Assembly (NCBI GenBank): GCA_900291925.1
Contig: UWYS01000017.1
Coordinates: 378,001 to 442,000 of the forward strand
Direction: 5' to 3'
From: Thecaphora thlaspeos
Lineage: Eukaryota > Basidiomycota > Ustilaginomycetes > Urocystidales > Glomosporiaceae
Length of the DNA: 64,000 nucleotides
Both the position numbers and the translations under genes were made by a program. Position 1 is the first letter of the stretch, and each line of letters opens with the position of its first letter. The notes beneath the pieces were generated by a model. The model worked only from the letters and a program-made list of their open reading frames with translations. It ran no database searches and had not been told where the DNA came from. Shown here in pieces: positions 41,701 through 51,565 of this stretch.

Positions 41701-43500
41701 CTAAACAAACTCGCGGCTGTCGTAGAGGTGGCCGTCGTCGTCCGGAGCAAACGAGTAACCGCCCCGCGTTGAGCCCAATTCGGACAGAGAGAGGACCGAC
41801 GAAGCGTACGGCAAAGACGGCAGCGACATCGTCAGCGAGACCGACGATGCGTCGTCAGAGTCTGGGGGCGGGAGGCCATCGGACGCGCTATTGTCGACCA
41901 GATCGCGATCCTCTTCCAACGGCGCGAACGCCGCCGTCTCGGGGATCGCGAGAAGGCCTGCTCCGTTCCGCTCAACTGCATGGTGAGAAAGGTCGAGCCC
42001 GTCGGGCATGGCCAACTCCTCCATCTTGACAAAGTCGAGGCTGAACCCTAGACGCTGCTTAAGCAGCTTCTCGGCCTCTACGACCCGCAGCCCTCGCACC
42101 AGGACGATGTAGAGGTCGCCGTCCTCGGTGATGCTGAGGTGCCTGTGCGGATCCTGCTCGTAGATGGCACGGAGGATGGCCTGGATCTTGAGCCAGCGGC
42201 GGTCTTCGAACTCGATCCCGAGCTGAGCATCCTGGAGGAAGCGGTCGTCGAACAGCGCGCGACCCGGTCTGGCGGGCTGCGGAGGTCGGCCGCCCAGCAT
42301 GCTGTGGATGGGCTCCGAGCGCCGGATGGTGAGGCGCGTGTGTGTCTCCCAGGGCGGGATCTCAAAGTAGGAGAGCATCTGCTCGCTGTAGTCGACGGCG
42401 CCGCCATCGTCATCAAGAATCGAAGATGCGCACGATGAGGCAGCGCCCACAGACGAAGCCGAGACGGCGGCGAGGGGCCTGCGCGCGACCTGAGGAGCCA
42501 CCTGCTCCTCTGCGGCAGCAACGGCGACGGACACATCGGAGCGGTGCTCTGCCTGCTTTCTCTTGTCCATGGCGCTGCTGCTGCTCATGTTGCCAAAGGC
42601 CACCTGGGCGGCGAGGCGGCGTCCCATCTGGACGGCCTGCTCCTCGCGCTGCCTGTGGGTGATGACGGCGGCGCTCCTGCGCGGGCCTCGCATAGCAGGA
42701 GGGGCCGTCTTTGCCATCTTGCGCTTCTCGTCGAGCTCGTTGCCGGCCAGGCGGACGGCGAGCGGGGCGTTGACGACGAGGTTGTCAAAGACGCGGCCGC
42801 CGCTGGAGAAGTTGCGCGCCGTCTGAAGTCCGGCGCCGTGGGCGGGCGAGCGGGGCACGAGCGGGGCGCGCGGGCCAAAGCCGCTGCCGGGACGGGCCGA
42901 TCCGCGGGCAAACGAGACAATGGGCTGGCCCGAGAGGTTGATACGCTGCGAGAATGAGGTCCTGGCGCTACTGGTCGAGGCTTGCTGGCCTGCGCGCACC
43001 TGAAGGCCGGCGAAGGCCTGGACGGCACCACGGAACACAGGCGAGACGTGCTTCGCCAGCTGCTTGGCTACACCCGCCTCCACTGCAAGGCGGAGCGATC
43101 CGAGCCCGAGCTTGGGCGAGACAGTCTGCTGGAGCATCTGCCGGAGCAGTGACGTGTAAAAGTTGGTCTTAGACGTCGGTCGAGCCGCTCGGCGCGGAGC
43201 GGCGGCCGCGCCAAGGCTGGCGGTGAAGCGGCCAAAGAAGGTGCACCAGCTGCCGCCACCGCCGGGTTTACCGGAGCTGGCGTTGGCCGCGGCTCTGGTG
43301 TGAATCCGGGCGGCTGCCTGAGAAAGAACGCGGTAGGATTGAGGCGAGGCAACGCAGGAGGCTGCGGAGCGTTTGGCCAGGGCGGCCGAAAATGGGTGGG
43401 CGAGGTGGCGGCGTGGGGCGGCGCTTCCCGACGGCGGTCGTAAGGACCGCCGCAGCGCAGCCCCCGCCTGGCGATGCAGCGAGGTGCGCGACAACAGCAT
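41701..43500 (-). CDS. Basidiomycete-type mitochondrial protein of unknown function
   Basis: A single exon of 599 residues starts at the ATG at 43500 (MLLSRTSLHRQAGAALRRSL), a strong amphipathic mitochondrial presequence rich in Arg, Ala and Ser without acidic residues; the longer upstream frame is GC-rich noise. Residues about 60-200 remain basic and Ser/Ala-rich. A conserved-looking block follows, FSSGGRVFDNLVVNAPLAVR then LAGNELDEKRKMAK, and another near the C-terminal third, RWLKIQAILRAIYEQDP then ITEDGDLYIVLVRGLRVVEA and LLKQRLGFSLDFVKME, which looks like a small folded alpha/beta domain. The final 100 residues are acidic and Ser-rich. I do not recognise the family and cannot assign a function. 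It is divergent from the dynein light chain gene. Confidence 0.75.
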   Translation of the reverse strand: MLLSRTSLHRQAGAALRRSLRPPSGSAAPRRHLAHPFSAALAKRSAASCVASPQSYRVLSQAAARIHTRAAANASSGKPGGGGSWCTFFGRFTASLGAAAAPRRAARPTSKTNFYTSLLRQMLQQTVSPKLGLGSLRLAVEAGVAKQLAKHVSPVFRGAVQAFAGLQVRAGQQASTSSARTSFSQRINLSGQPIVSFARGSARPGSGFGPRAPLVPRSPAHGAGLQTARNFSSGGRVFDNLVVNAPLAVRLAGNELDEKRKMAKTAPPAMRGPRRSAAVITHRQREEQAVQMGRRLAAQVAFGNMSSSSAMDKRKQAEHRSDVSVAVAAAEEQVAPQVARRPLAAVSASSVGAASSCASSILDDDGGAVDYSEQMLSYFEIPPWETHTRLTIRRSEPIHSMLGGRPPQPARPGRALFDDRFLQDAQLGIEFEDRRWLKIQAILRAIYEQDPHRHLSITEDGDLYIVLVRGLRVVEAEKLLKQRLGFSLDFVKMEELAMPDGLDLSHHAVERNGAGLLAIPETAAFAPLEEDRDLVDNSASDGLPPPDSDDASSVSLTMSLPSLPYASSVLSLSELGSTRGGYSFAPDDDGHLYDSREFV

Positions 43501-44497
43501 CTTCGTTGTCGTCGGCGCGGGTCCCAGGTCAGGTTGAATGCGACGATGGGAGGGGTGGGAGGGGGTGGTGCGATGGTGGCCAGGGAACGACACTCGCCGC
43601 GTTCGCTTTTTGCTACCGAGCTGCCGCGAAGGCCAGGTGGCGAAAGGGCGCGCAAGACCCTGCACCGCCGGGCCCCCTTGGCCCACGCCTTGCCTGCAGT
43701 GCAACCTTGAGCTGCAGCTGCCTGCCTCACCTGCCCTTGTTGTGGAGCAGCCCTTTCGCCTTGTCTCGCTCGATTCTGTCGCACGAGTCAAATGAAGGGC
43801 TACGAGGGGCTGCGGGCCGACCGAGGGCGAATAAGCTCGAAGATTGCCGCCCGCCCGCCCGCACGGACGCATCCGTTCGTGCGGGCACTTGGGCGGTGTT
43901 GCCTGTCAGCCCGTGGGACGCTGTCGGAGGAGAGGCCGACGACAGCTCGTTGAGGCCTATAAGGCGGCCGGAAGGGCGCTTCTCTGCTGGCCGCCGCGGA
44001 AATGAGGAGAGAAGGCGAGCAGTGCGTCAGTCTGCTCGCTGGGCGGACGGCCGCGTCGATTTTTTCGCCTTCGTGGCGGGCGAGTGGCGGAGCAGCAGAG
44101 TTGGACCAAGCGAGAGGCACTGCCAAAAGGCCGGCACCACTTCTGACTGACTTGCGAGGCGGCGCTGTGTTGGTGTTGCGCTCGCTGCCTGGGCTGCTGC
44201 TTCTTTCCGTCCTGCTTATAGCTTCGCCACCACCAACACCACCCACACCGCCTCGTCTTCACCCCGGCCGACTCTTTGCCACCTTGATCAGCCGCATAGG
44301 CCTCCTTCGTCTCTTCTCGCTCTCACTACTACCGAGCCATCGGTCGCAACTCTTGGTGGGTCTCCATCACAAACACACACATTCTCCCTCCCTCCCTCTG
44401 TGAGTGTACCTCCATCGAGCAGTTCGCAGTGCTAATCGCTCCCCGCCTCCCCTACTCTCCTCCTGTCGTCCTCGACAGACTCGACACAGACCTCGCC
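43501..44497. promoter_or_regulatory. Divergent promoter region (mitochondrial orphan / dynein light chain)
   Basis: The two genes start head to head 1.0 kb apart. Long frames here are shadows without motifs. A palindromic stretch (GCACGGACGCATCCGTTCGTGC) lies near 43860-43880. The segment before the dynein start is CT-rich. Confidence 0.5.
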
Positions 44498-45124
44498 ATG
44501 GCCGACGCACCAGCAACGACACAACCCGCCGCCTCGGCGGAGCCCAGCACCACACAATGCGATGCCCCGTCCTCGTCCTCGGCCGCTCCCGCCGCTGGAG
44601 GCGTCTCGGCGACAAAAGCCATTATCAAGAACGTCGATATGGCCGAAGAGATGCAGCAGCAGGTCATTGACCTCGCGTCCGACGCCCTGACAAAGTTTTC
44701 CGTCGAAAAGGACATTGCTGCACACGTCAAGCGTTCCATGGACCAGAAGTTTGGTCCCACCTGGCATGCCGTCGTCGGGAAGAACTATGGCAGCTACGTC
44801 ACCCATGGTGAGTACACGTTGTCGTCGTGCCGCCGCGCGACAGGGGAAGGGTGAAATGGTGCGAGAGAGGCTGACCTGACCTGGCCTGACCCCGACTCGA
44901 CCTGTGCGCAAACGTGATCACCGCTGCCAGAGACGAAACACTTTATCTACTTCTGTGAGTGTTTCCTCACCGGCGTTCCCGCGCCCAGCGCCGCCTGGCC
45001 CCCCACCAGCTCAGCTCCACCGCTGCAACGATTCGCTGACGATCCTGTATCGGTCTTCCCCCTACTACCACCACCTCCACCACCAGACCTTGGCCAGATT
45101 GCGTTCCTCCTCTGGCGAGCGTAG
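44498..45124 (+). CDS. DYN2: Dynein light chain LC8 (DYNLL type)
   Basis: Exons 44498-44807, 44931-44954 and 45087-45124 give 123 residues. The last about 88 residues are a complete LC8 protein: [79 protein letters not shown]. The splice junctions restore [10 protein letters not shown] and FYLGQ exactly. The first about 37 residues are an Ala/Thr/Ser/Pro-rich extension not present in animal LC8. LC8 is a homodimeric hub that binds the dynein intermediate chain and other partners by adding a beta strand to their disordered segments; in fungi it also acts at nuclear pores. Introns are GT-AG. The middle exon is only 24 nt. Confidence 0.96.
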
Positions 45125-45329
45125 GCCGGCCAGCTGCACTCCGCCTCTTCCGCTGCACAAATTCCAAGACAGATGTAACGAAGTCCGCATGCATACTCCA
45201 AAACACATCATTGCACGATATCGCAACACTGCACTGCGCGTCGTGAGAGAAAACCAACGCGGCGGCCCGGATCAGAGACTGACAGCTTCGAGTTGTGCGC
45301 TGATGAGCGGGAAGCGACCGAATGACGTG

Positions 45330-47222
45330 CTACACGCCGACCCGCTCCTTGGCCCAGTCAATCGTCTTCCGCAGCGCCACCAGGAGGCCCAACGAGGGGC
45401 CCGTCCTGCCCCGTCTCCTCCCATCAGGCCCCTCGCCCTCGCCCTCACCGCCATAGGCCGCAGCGGGCTCCCTTCCTCCGCCACTGTCACTTACGCTGTT
45501 GCCCCACCAGCCACCTCTACCCTCTGCCTCTCTCGCCTGTGCACTATCACCACCACCAACGATCCTTCCCCAAATATTCCTCGTCGCCGCCCTCTCACTG
45601 TCATTTGCTTGACTCTGGCCCGCACTCGTTCCCTTTGCTCCCTGATCCTTCAACGCCGCACTCAGCCTCCGCACCAGTTCCGGCCTCGCGCGGTCGTACA
45701 GGCCAGCGATCTCTCTGTCGAGCGACATGAGTCCCTTTCTCGCATGGAAGGGGGCGAGGTGGTTGTGCCGCCTCACCAGCTCGTCGAGCCGCTTGATCTT
45801 GTGGTCATGGTAGGAACGTTCGCGCTGCAACCATTCTGGATCCCTGTAGCTCGTCGCTACGTCCAATGTTCTCTGTTCGCCTTCGGTCCGAGCGGGTGGG
45901 ATGTAGCTGTAGAGCGGTGGGGCTGTTTCTCTCTCCCTGCCGAATGGCGAGACTGTTGCGACAGCAGATGTAGACGGGGCGGCAGTGGCAGCGCTATAAT
46001 CGAGCACCTTCAATCCCTGCCTCGACGGACCGCTGACCACCATTCTCACTGCGCGCCTACACCATTGCTCGACCAATCTGTACCTGAACTTTGCCGTCTC
46101 GTCCTCTAGCTCTACGTTGAGTTCTACCCAGGGCGGTGCGGCTCCTTGCCTCTTGACGATACGATTCATGAAGAACTCTTCGCTGTTGAGGAAAGGGTTT
46201 CGCTCCTGAATGTCCCGCTGGATGGGTTTTCCGCGTAGTTTGTTGGACTTGAACACCCCAGCGTCCTGTGCCGCTCTGATACGTTCCTCTACGACGGAGG
46301 CCCAACCGCGCGTCCCACCGCCCATGGCAAGGAGTTGATCTTTTTCCTTCGTCTCTGCCTCTTGTCCCTCTAATACGGCGGCTCTGTTGCCCAACTTGTA
46401 ATCCAAGACGCGCTCTCTCGCCTTGTTGATCTTGTCGACCCGTTCCATCTTCCTCACCCCTTCTCGAATCTGCCTTATCGCCTTGGCATCGTCCAGAGGT
46501 AGTTGCGAGACGTTTACACCGGCTTTTTTGAATTTCTCCCTAGTACTGTTCGATGCTGCGACACCTGCCATGGAGATGGAGGAGGATTGGAGGTATTGAC
46601 CGTAGTAGATGTTGGGTGTACCTGTTCCGCCCAGATGGCTTGGTCGGACGTAGACTGCTCTCCAGGGTTTCATATCGAGTGTCTTTGGAAGACGTCGACC
46701 GTCGTGTGAGTCACCTTCTCCCTCTATGGCCCCCGAACCACCATCGATTGTAGTCGAGGAGGAGAGAGTAACGACCGGTGGACCGGGTGAGGTGAGTGTT
46801 TGAACGCCCTTCAACTTTCGTTCGACCACGTCTTCCCCATCTGCGGCGATGCGGAGTGGTTTGTACTTGTCCAGTACCATACGGAGTACCGTATCTTGTA
46901 GTCGTTCGTTACCCGTCCAAGGTACGTCCGTTGGGTCGGGCTGGAACATGGAGTGTATCGGTGTTGCATCGTCGTCGGGGGATTCTTCGAGTGCGGCGTC
47001 CTGGAAGAGTTTTGAAGAGCCAGTTGGTGGTGGGGCTGACGATGAGACGGGGGGATTGGGCTTCGAGGGTTGGTCGGAGAGGGGAGACGATGTGGTGAGG
47101 TGGTGTGAACAGGAGGGGAGAGAGCGTGGAGAGTATCGGATGGTGCTACTGGAACGTTGGACGGTAGATGTAAGAGCGCGTCCGGCGGTGTTGCCCAGTG
47201 CGGCGTGTGGTGGTGGTGCCAT
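45330..47222 (-). CDS. DnaJ homologue subfamily C member 28-domain protein, mitochondrial
   Basis: A single exon encodes 630 residues from the ATG at 47222. The N-terminus (MAPPPHAALGNTAGRALTST) then SSSTIRYSPRSL is consistent with a mitochondrial presequence. The conserved DNAJC28/DUF1992 domain lies in the middle (about residues 300-370): WASVVEERIRAAQDAGVF then KLRGKPIQRDIQERNPFLNS and FFMNRIVKRQGAAPPWVEL, the canonical block. Before it a basic helical region (EGVRKMERVDKINKARERVL) and after it a second helical region (ERSYHDHKIKRLDELVRRHN then AGLYDRARPELVRRL) are also typical of fungal members. There is no J domain. Family function is unclear; a chaperone or Golgi/mitochondrial role has been suggested for relatives. 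It is convergent with the dynein light chain, 205 bp apart. Confidence 0.88.
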   Translation of the reverse strand: MAPPPHAALGNTAGRALTSTVQRSSSTIRYSPRSLPSCSHHLTTSSPLSDQPSKPNPPVSSSAPPPTGSSKLFQDAALEESPDDDATPIHSMFQPDPTDVPWTGNERLQDTVLRMVLDKYKPLRIAADGEDVVERKLKGVQTLTSPGPPVVTLSSSTTIDGGSGAIEGEGDSHDGRRLPKTLDMKPWRAVYVRPSHLGGTGTPNIYYGQYLQSSSISMAGVAASNSTREKFKKAGVNVSQLPLDDAKAIRQIREGVRKMERVDKINKARERVLDYKLGNRAAVLEGQEAETKEKDQLLAMGGGTRGWASVVEERIRAAQDAGVFKSNKLRGKPIQRDIQERNPFLNSEEFFMNRIVKRQGAAPPWVELNVELEDETAKFRYRLVEQWCRRAVRMVVSGPSRQGLKVLDYSAATAAPSTSAVATVSPFGRERETAPPLYSYIPPARTEGEQRTLDVATSYRDPEWLQRERSYHDHKIKRLDELVRRHNHLAPFHARKGLMSLDREIAGLYDRARPELVRRLSAALKDQGAKGTSAGQSQANDSERAATRNIWGRIVGGGDSAQAREAEGRGGWWGNSVSDSGGGREPAAAYGGEGEGEGPDGRRRGRTGPSLGLLVALRKTIDWAKERVGV

Positions 47223-47595
47223 GATTGATCGAGCTTCGTCGCTGCGTCCACGAATTCAAAGGTAACAAGAAAACGGTGGACGACAAGGTACAGCGGCGAA
47301 GCTGAGGGAAGGTGGTGAGTGATGGGTGGTGGCGGGAAGAAATGTGGCAAATGCCCAACGAGTGGCAAGCGAGCGAGCGAGGGTCCAAGCTTGACGCCGA
47401 GTACGGCCTGGAACGACTGAAGTCGCCGAGCGCCCGAGCCTACACCCTGCACCCTGCATCCTTCTTCCCCGCGCCTCGCCTGTAAAGGGAGCAACGACGC
47501 GAGCTCAGCTTCGACAACACTAAGCAAATGCTCCAATTGCTCTGCTGGTCCACTCGACAGTCCGCAAACGACGATGATACCGGCTAGACTCGTCC
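47223..47595. other. Intergenic region between tandem minus-strand genes
   Basis: This 373-bp gap separates the ALG1 3' end from the start of the DNAJC28-domain gene. It should contain that gene's promoter. No gene is seen. Confidence 0.55.
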
Positions 47596-50037
47596 TCAGT
47601 TGCCGGCATGCGATACCTGTATATGTGGGATATCGCGATCCAGGCTGCCCGCAAACCTTCCCCCACCGCCGAATCCGTCGTCTTCGTCGTCTTCGTCAGC
47701 GACGAAACCGGACGGAAGCGTTCCGACGAGCTGCGAGGCGGTCGGCGTCTGCCTGACGCTGCTGAAGCGCTGTCGCAGCCGCGACGATCGTCCCCATACC
47801 CCCTGCCCGTTGGCTATCGCTTCCGTCTTGACCAGCGCCTGCGCCTCTTCGCCCGCCTTCCGCCCGACGTTGGCTTGGTCAGCCAACATCTCGCTCTGCT
47901 GCCACTGCAGCTCCTCGTCCGGGTCATCCAAATCGTCGCTGGTCCGTCCCCCTCGCCGTAATAGGCTATGCCGTTCGTCGTTCGCCAGGCTTGTGCTAAT
48001 GCCTGTCGAGCTACGACCACCACTGAGCTTGGCCGTGCCCCCCTTCTTGTTGGCTAAGTCCTGATCCCGCTCCATATCGGCGGCGAGGAGGAAGGGTCGG
48101 ACGACCGTCTTCCAATTGCCTTGCCACGTCGACGTCCGGCTCTTCTGCGTCTTCGGCCAGCCGCTAGCCGCGCTCGGAGCAAAGGCAGGGCTGTGCAGCA
48201 GCGTGAACGAGTTATGCGGGCTGGGCGGGGCCGTCCCCTGGTGCTGCAGCCAGGCGTTGCTCCCGCTCAGCCTGGGGCTGCCCGTGGCCGAGCCTGTCGA
48301 CGTCGTCGGTGGTTCGAACGGATTCAGCATCCCCTCTCCCGTCATCAGCCAGTTGGGCGATGGATGCAGCGCGAGCAGGCTCTCGAGCTGCCTCGCCAGC
48401 CCCTCTGCGTCGCGGAAGATGAGGCCGTTGTGCCCGTCATGGACGAGCTCGTCGAGGCAGTTGAAGTCGAGCGCGCACACGGGCAGGCCGCAGCCAAGCA
48501 TGTCGACCACCTTCATCGGTAGGTCGATCCCGGACGAGCTCGAGTGCAGGCTGATGCCGACGTCGGCCGAGCCGAGCAGCTTGGGATAATCTTCTGTCTC
48601 GAGCCATGCGGTCCGGATGCGCACCCATTGCCAGTCCTCGTCGGCCTCGAGGCGCCGGATCTCGGCCTCGTAGCTCGCCTTGAGCTCGCCCTTGCCCGTC
48701 ACGAGGATGACCACCTTGGGCAGCGAGATGGCCGGCTCATTGGGCAGCGTGGCCGACCGGAGCGCGCCGAGGCTAGGGCGGCGCCGCTCCTTGCTCGTCC
48801 GTGCAACGTCGCTATCGAGCGAGAAGCCGTGGAGCTGCTCCGAGCCGGGCGAGGACAACGAGCTCGACGTCGAGTCGCCCTGCGCAGCCCGCGAGTGCTG
48901 GTGCCGCGTCGGGCTGCTCTGCATCTCCTCGCTGCCGCCGCCAAAGAATGGAAGCGAGGAAAGCTGCTGCTGCCGACTCCCCGCTGCGAGATCTCTAGCC
49001 CGGCGCTCGTAGATCCTGGTCGCGTGGAGAAGGAGCGTGAAATCTTCGTCGGCGGTCCAGCTGGTGCTGCTGACCACGAGAGCCGGCCGATCCTCGCGAA
49101 GGTTGATCTGCGGGCCGCTGCCGCCGAGGCTGCCGCATTCGGAACTGCCTGCTGCCGGCGAGTCGGGCCTCAGCGCATACGATGACCCGCGATCGGACGA
49201 GATGCGGGTGTAGGGGGTTGAGTGCGGCAGCGTGTACGTTGGGTAGAAGTCCTCGAGCGAAGGTCTGATCTGCGGGATGAGCCTTGTCATCAGCTCGTGG
49301 ACTTCGGCCGTGGTAGACCTGCGGAAGTGGCTCGGCGGCCGGTCGTGGAGGACGGCCTTTCTGCCCTTGAGGCCCCAATGGCGGTCGAGGTGCTTCATCA
49401 TGGCGCTGGTGACGAAGAGATGGGCAAAGGCGCTGCGACCGGTGATGCGCTCAAGCGTCTCTGCGAGCCTGACGAGGGGGCTCTTTTGGCTCATGCGCAA
49501 AGCGAGGATGGTGTAGCCGAGGTTGTGCCAGTCGATGATGACCCTGCTGCCGAGGAGTGCGCATACGAGTCGGACGATGCAGAGGGTGGGGAGGGCGGGG
49601 GGCGTCTGTACGAGGACGATTTCGGGCGGCGGCTGAACGCTGGCAGCGAGCTCCCAGAAGAGGGATACGCTCTGGAAGAGGACCTTTATGGGTGCGACGA
49701 TGGCGAAAGCGAAGCGCGGGAGGCGGGCGATAAATGTGGGCGGGTTGCGGAGGTGGTGGTGCTTGATCGAGGGGCGTCTGAGCGGGGGCGGCGGGACGGT
49801 CCCCTTGTACCCGACAACGGCGACCTTCCAGCCTTCGTTTGCGAGGCTCTCTACGTGGAAGCACATGCGCGGGCTGCGGCCAATGTCCCCGAGCACGACG
49901 ACGGCGGCCGACCTGCCCAGGCTGGCCTTTGATGTGGTCGAGGGCGCGCGGTACAGGGCAATGTAGAGGCCGAGGAAGAGGAGCGCTATCAGCACGATGA
50001 GCGTGGCACAGAACGCTAACAGCACCAGCACCAGCAT
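47596..50037 (-). CDS. ALG1: ALG1 beta-1,4-mannosyltransferase, extended
   Basis: From the first in-frame ATG at 50037 the protein has 813 residues, nearly twice yeast Alg1 (449). It starts in a membrane anchor (MLVLVLLAFCATLIVLIALL), then VVVLGDIGRSPRMCFHVESL, the Alg1 signature, and VIIDWHNLGYTILAL. The C-terminal catalytic half has VILVTGKGELKASYE, WLETEDYPKLLGSADVGISL, HSSSSGIDLPMKVVDMLGCG and CLDELVHDGHNGLIF. The enzyme adds the first mannose to GlcNAc2-PP-dolichol on the cytosolic ER face. A Ser-rich insertion of about 130 residues splits the domains, and an acidic/Ser-rich tail of about 120 residues follows the NW motif where yeast Alg1 ends. The frame stays open about 100 codons upstream without an ATG, so an N-terminal exon cannot be excluded. 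It is divergent from prefoldin 4. Confidence 0.93.
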   Translation of the reverse strand: MLVLVLLAFCATLIVLIALLFLGLYIALYRAPSTTSKASLGRSAAVVVLGDIGRSPRMCFHVESLANEGWKVAVVGYKGTVPPPPLRRPSIKHHHLRNPPTFIARLPRFAFAIVAPIKVLFQSVSLFWELAASVQPPPEIVLVQTPPALPTLCIVRLVCALLGSRVIIDWHNLGYTILALRMSQKSPLVRLAETLERITGRSAFAHLFVTSAMMKHLDRHWGLKGRKAVLHDRPPSHFRRSTTAEVHELMTRLIPQIRPSLEDFYPTYTLPHSTPYTRISSDRGSSYALRPDSPAAGSSECGSLGGSGPQINLREDRPALVVSSTSWTADEDFTLLLHATRIYERRARDLAAGSRQQQLSSLPFFGGGSEEMQSSPTRHQHSRAAQGDSTSSSLSSPGSEQLHGFSLDSDVARTSKERRRPSLGALRSATLPNEPAISLPKVVILVTGKGELKASYEAEIRRLEADEDWQWVRIRTAWLETEDYPKLLGSADVGISLHSSSSGIDLPMKVVDMLGCGLPVCALDFNCLDELVHDGHNGLIFRDAEGLARQLESLLALHPSPNWLMTGEGMLNPFEPPTTSTGSATGSPRLSGSNAWLQHQGTAPPSPHNSFTLLHSPAFAPSAASGWPKTQKSRTSTWQGNWKTVVRPFLLAADMERDQDLANKKGGTAKLSGGRSSTGISTSLANDERHSLLRRGGRTSDDLDDPDEELQWQQSEMLADQANVGRKAGEEAQALVKTEAIANGQGVWGRSSRLRQRFSSVRQTPTASQLVGTLPSGFVADEDDEDDGFGGGGRFAGSLDRDIPHIQVSHAGN

Positions 50038-50558
50038 CGCGGCAAGTCCGATCGAAAGATAAGTGTGTGACTCAGGTCGGGAGCTGCCGGTCTGGTTTGA
50101 CTCGCGCGGCCAAGGCTGAGACAGCGGCGAGGCTGAGACAGCGGCGAGGCTGGAACACGGCCGTTTCGTCCCGTCGTCGGCCAGAGGGACAAGCCGCGGT
50201 CCAAGGAGCGGCTCACTGGCACCGCCTTTCGAGGTGATTCGGAAGGAGTCCGAGACAGTGTTGAAGCTCGAAAGGTAGGTGACTGTAGGGGATGAGGTTG
50301 ATGTGGTGTAAAGGGAAGGGAGAGTATACAGGGGACAAGCCACAAAGCATGTGCGGGTGCCAGCCGGCCGGCCGGAAGACTTCCGCGACCTGAGTCAGCA
50401 AAGAAGGCCCAAAGTGGCTTCTGCCAAAAAGCACTGGCCAGCTCCTACCGGGCACCCGACGCTACGCCCCTTTCTCCTTGACTGCCCCCTCTTTGCTCTC
50501 GTCACCGCCATCCATCGACCCTTCGCACTGTCTTCCTCCCACCCGCCCGCACGTCGAG
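50038..50558. promoter_or_regulatory. Shared divergent promoter (ALG1 / prefoldin 4)
   Basis: The two genes start head to head about 520 bp apart. The minus frame in continuity with ALG1 is open here but has no ATG. The 100 bp before the prefoldin start are CT-rich. Confidence 0.5.
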
Positions 50559-51173
50559 ATGCGCATGGTAAGGATCACTGCGCCGTCATCCCCTTTCACG
50601 CTTTCTCTCATCTCTTCGCAGCAGCTCACCTTTTCCTCTCCTCCCCTCTCGTCCATCTCGCCCCTTTCTCCCCCTCGCAGCTGAACGAGGAAAATCAAAA
50701 CGACGTCGAGGTGTCCTGGGAAGACCAGCAATCCATCAACGCCTTTTCGCGTCTCAACTCGACCTACTCTGACGTCGAAGAGGACCTCAAACAGAAGCAG
50801 GAGGAAAAGGAGGCGCTCGATGACCTTGCAATGGAGCTCGAGCTGGCAGACGAGGACGAAGAGGTCCTCTACAAGATCGCCGACTCGTTCGTCTCGATAG
50901 CACACGCAGACGCCCTCCAGCGTCTAGAAAGTGACCAGCAAGGGGCGGACGAGCACATCGAAAAGCTGAAGGCGAAGCTGGACGAGTACGATGAGGGTAT
51001 GAAGCAGCTTAAGGTCAAGCTATACGCAAAGTTTGGCGAAAACATCAGTAAGTGGCGGTCCCTGCTAGCGCCTGGCGGCACGTAGCACGTCTAGGTGTAG
51101 AAGTTTGGCCGTTGTCGCTGACTTAGCCTGCACTCCGTCCGAACGTACGATCTCAGACCTGGAGAGGGACTAG
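50559..51173 (+). CDS. PFD4: Prefoldin subunit 4
   Basis: Exons 50559-50567, 50681-51047 and 51157-51173 give 130 residues, typical of prefoldin 4. The first exon is only 9 nt (Met-Arg-Met) and the last encodes AsnLeuGluArgAsp and the stop. Recognisable parts are VSWEDQQSINAFSRLNS at the start of the beta-type prefoldin fold, the first coiled coil (DLKQKQEEKEALDDLAMELE), the hairpin LYKIADSFVSI, and the second coiled coil ending YAKFGENINLE, the conserved C-terminal signature. Prefoldin is the hexameric cytosolic co-chaperone that hands nascent actin and tubulin to the CCT chaperonin. The 113-nt first intron (gtaagg...cgcag) and second intron (gtaagt...ctcag) are GT-AG. Confidence 0.95.
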
Positions 51174-51565
51174 CGCAGATGTAGTCCAGCCCTCCCGACA
51201 CCTGAAAATCGGCGGCGAGAGCGAGGTAAGCGGCGCCTTTGCTCTCTGTCTCGCTCTCGCTCTTCTCTCCCTTACACTGTACTTCTAGGCTCGAGCGCCA
51301 CAACACGCATATTGAGAAATCCCAGCAGTCCCTCGCAACTCTTACGCGAGGATCCGTTCGCAGCAAGACCGCTTGTGAGCGCTTGCGGCCGCTTCGACGT
51401 GTTCCCAAGCGAGCCACGTTGGGAGTGCGCGATGGTTAGCATGCTGAACACTGGAGGTGCATCGCCGATCATCTGATTGCTGCTGATTTGCCTGACGGTA
51501 GGAGGATGGACATCTACATCGATCAAGAAGGCTCCTCGCCTACGCTCCGGATGGGCCGACAAGTG
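51174..51565. other. Convergent 3' region
   Basis: This 392-bp gap lies between the stops of prefoldin 4 (+) and the UPF0643 gene (-). Short frames lack motifs. No gene is seen. Confidence 0.6.
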
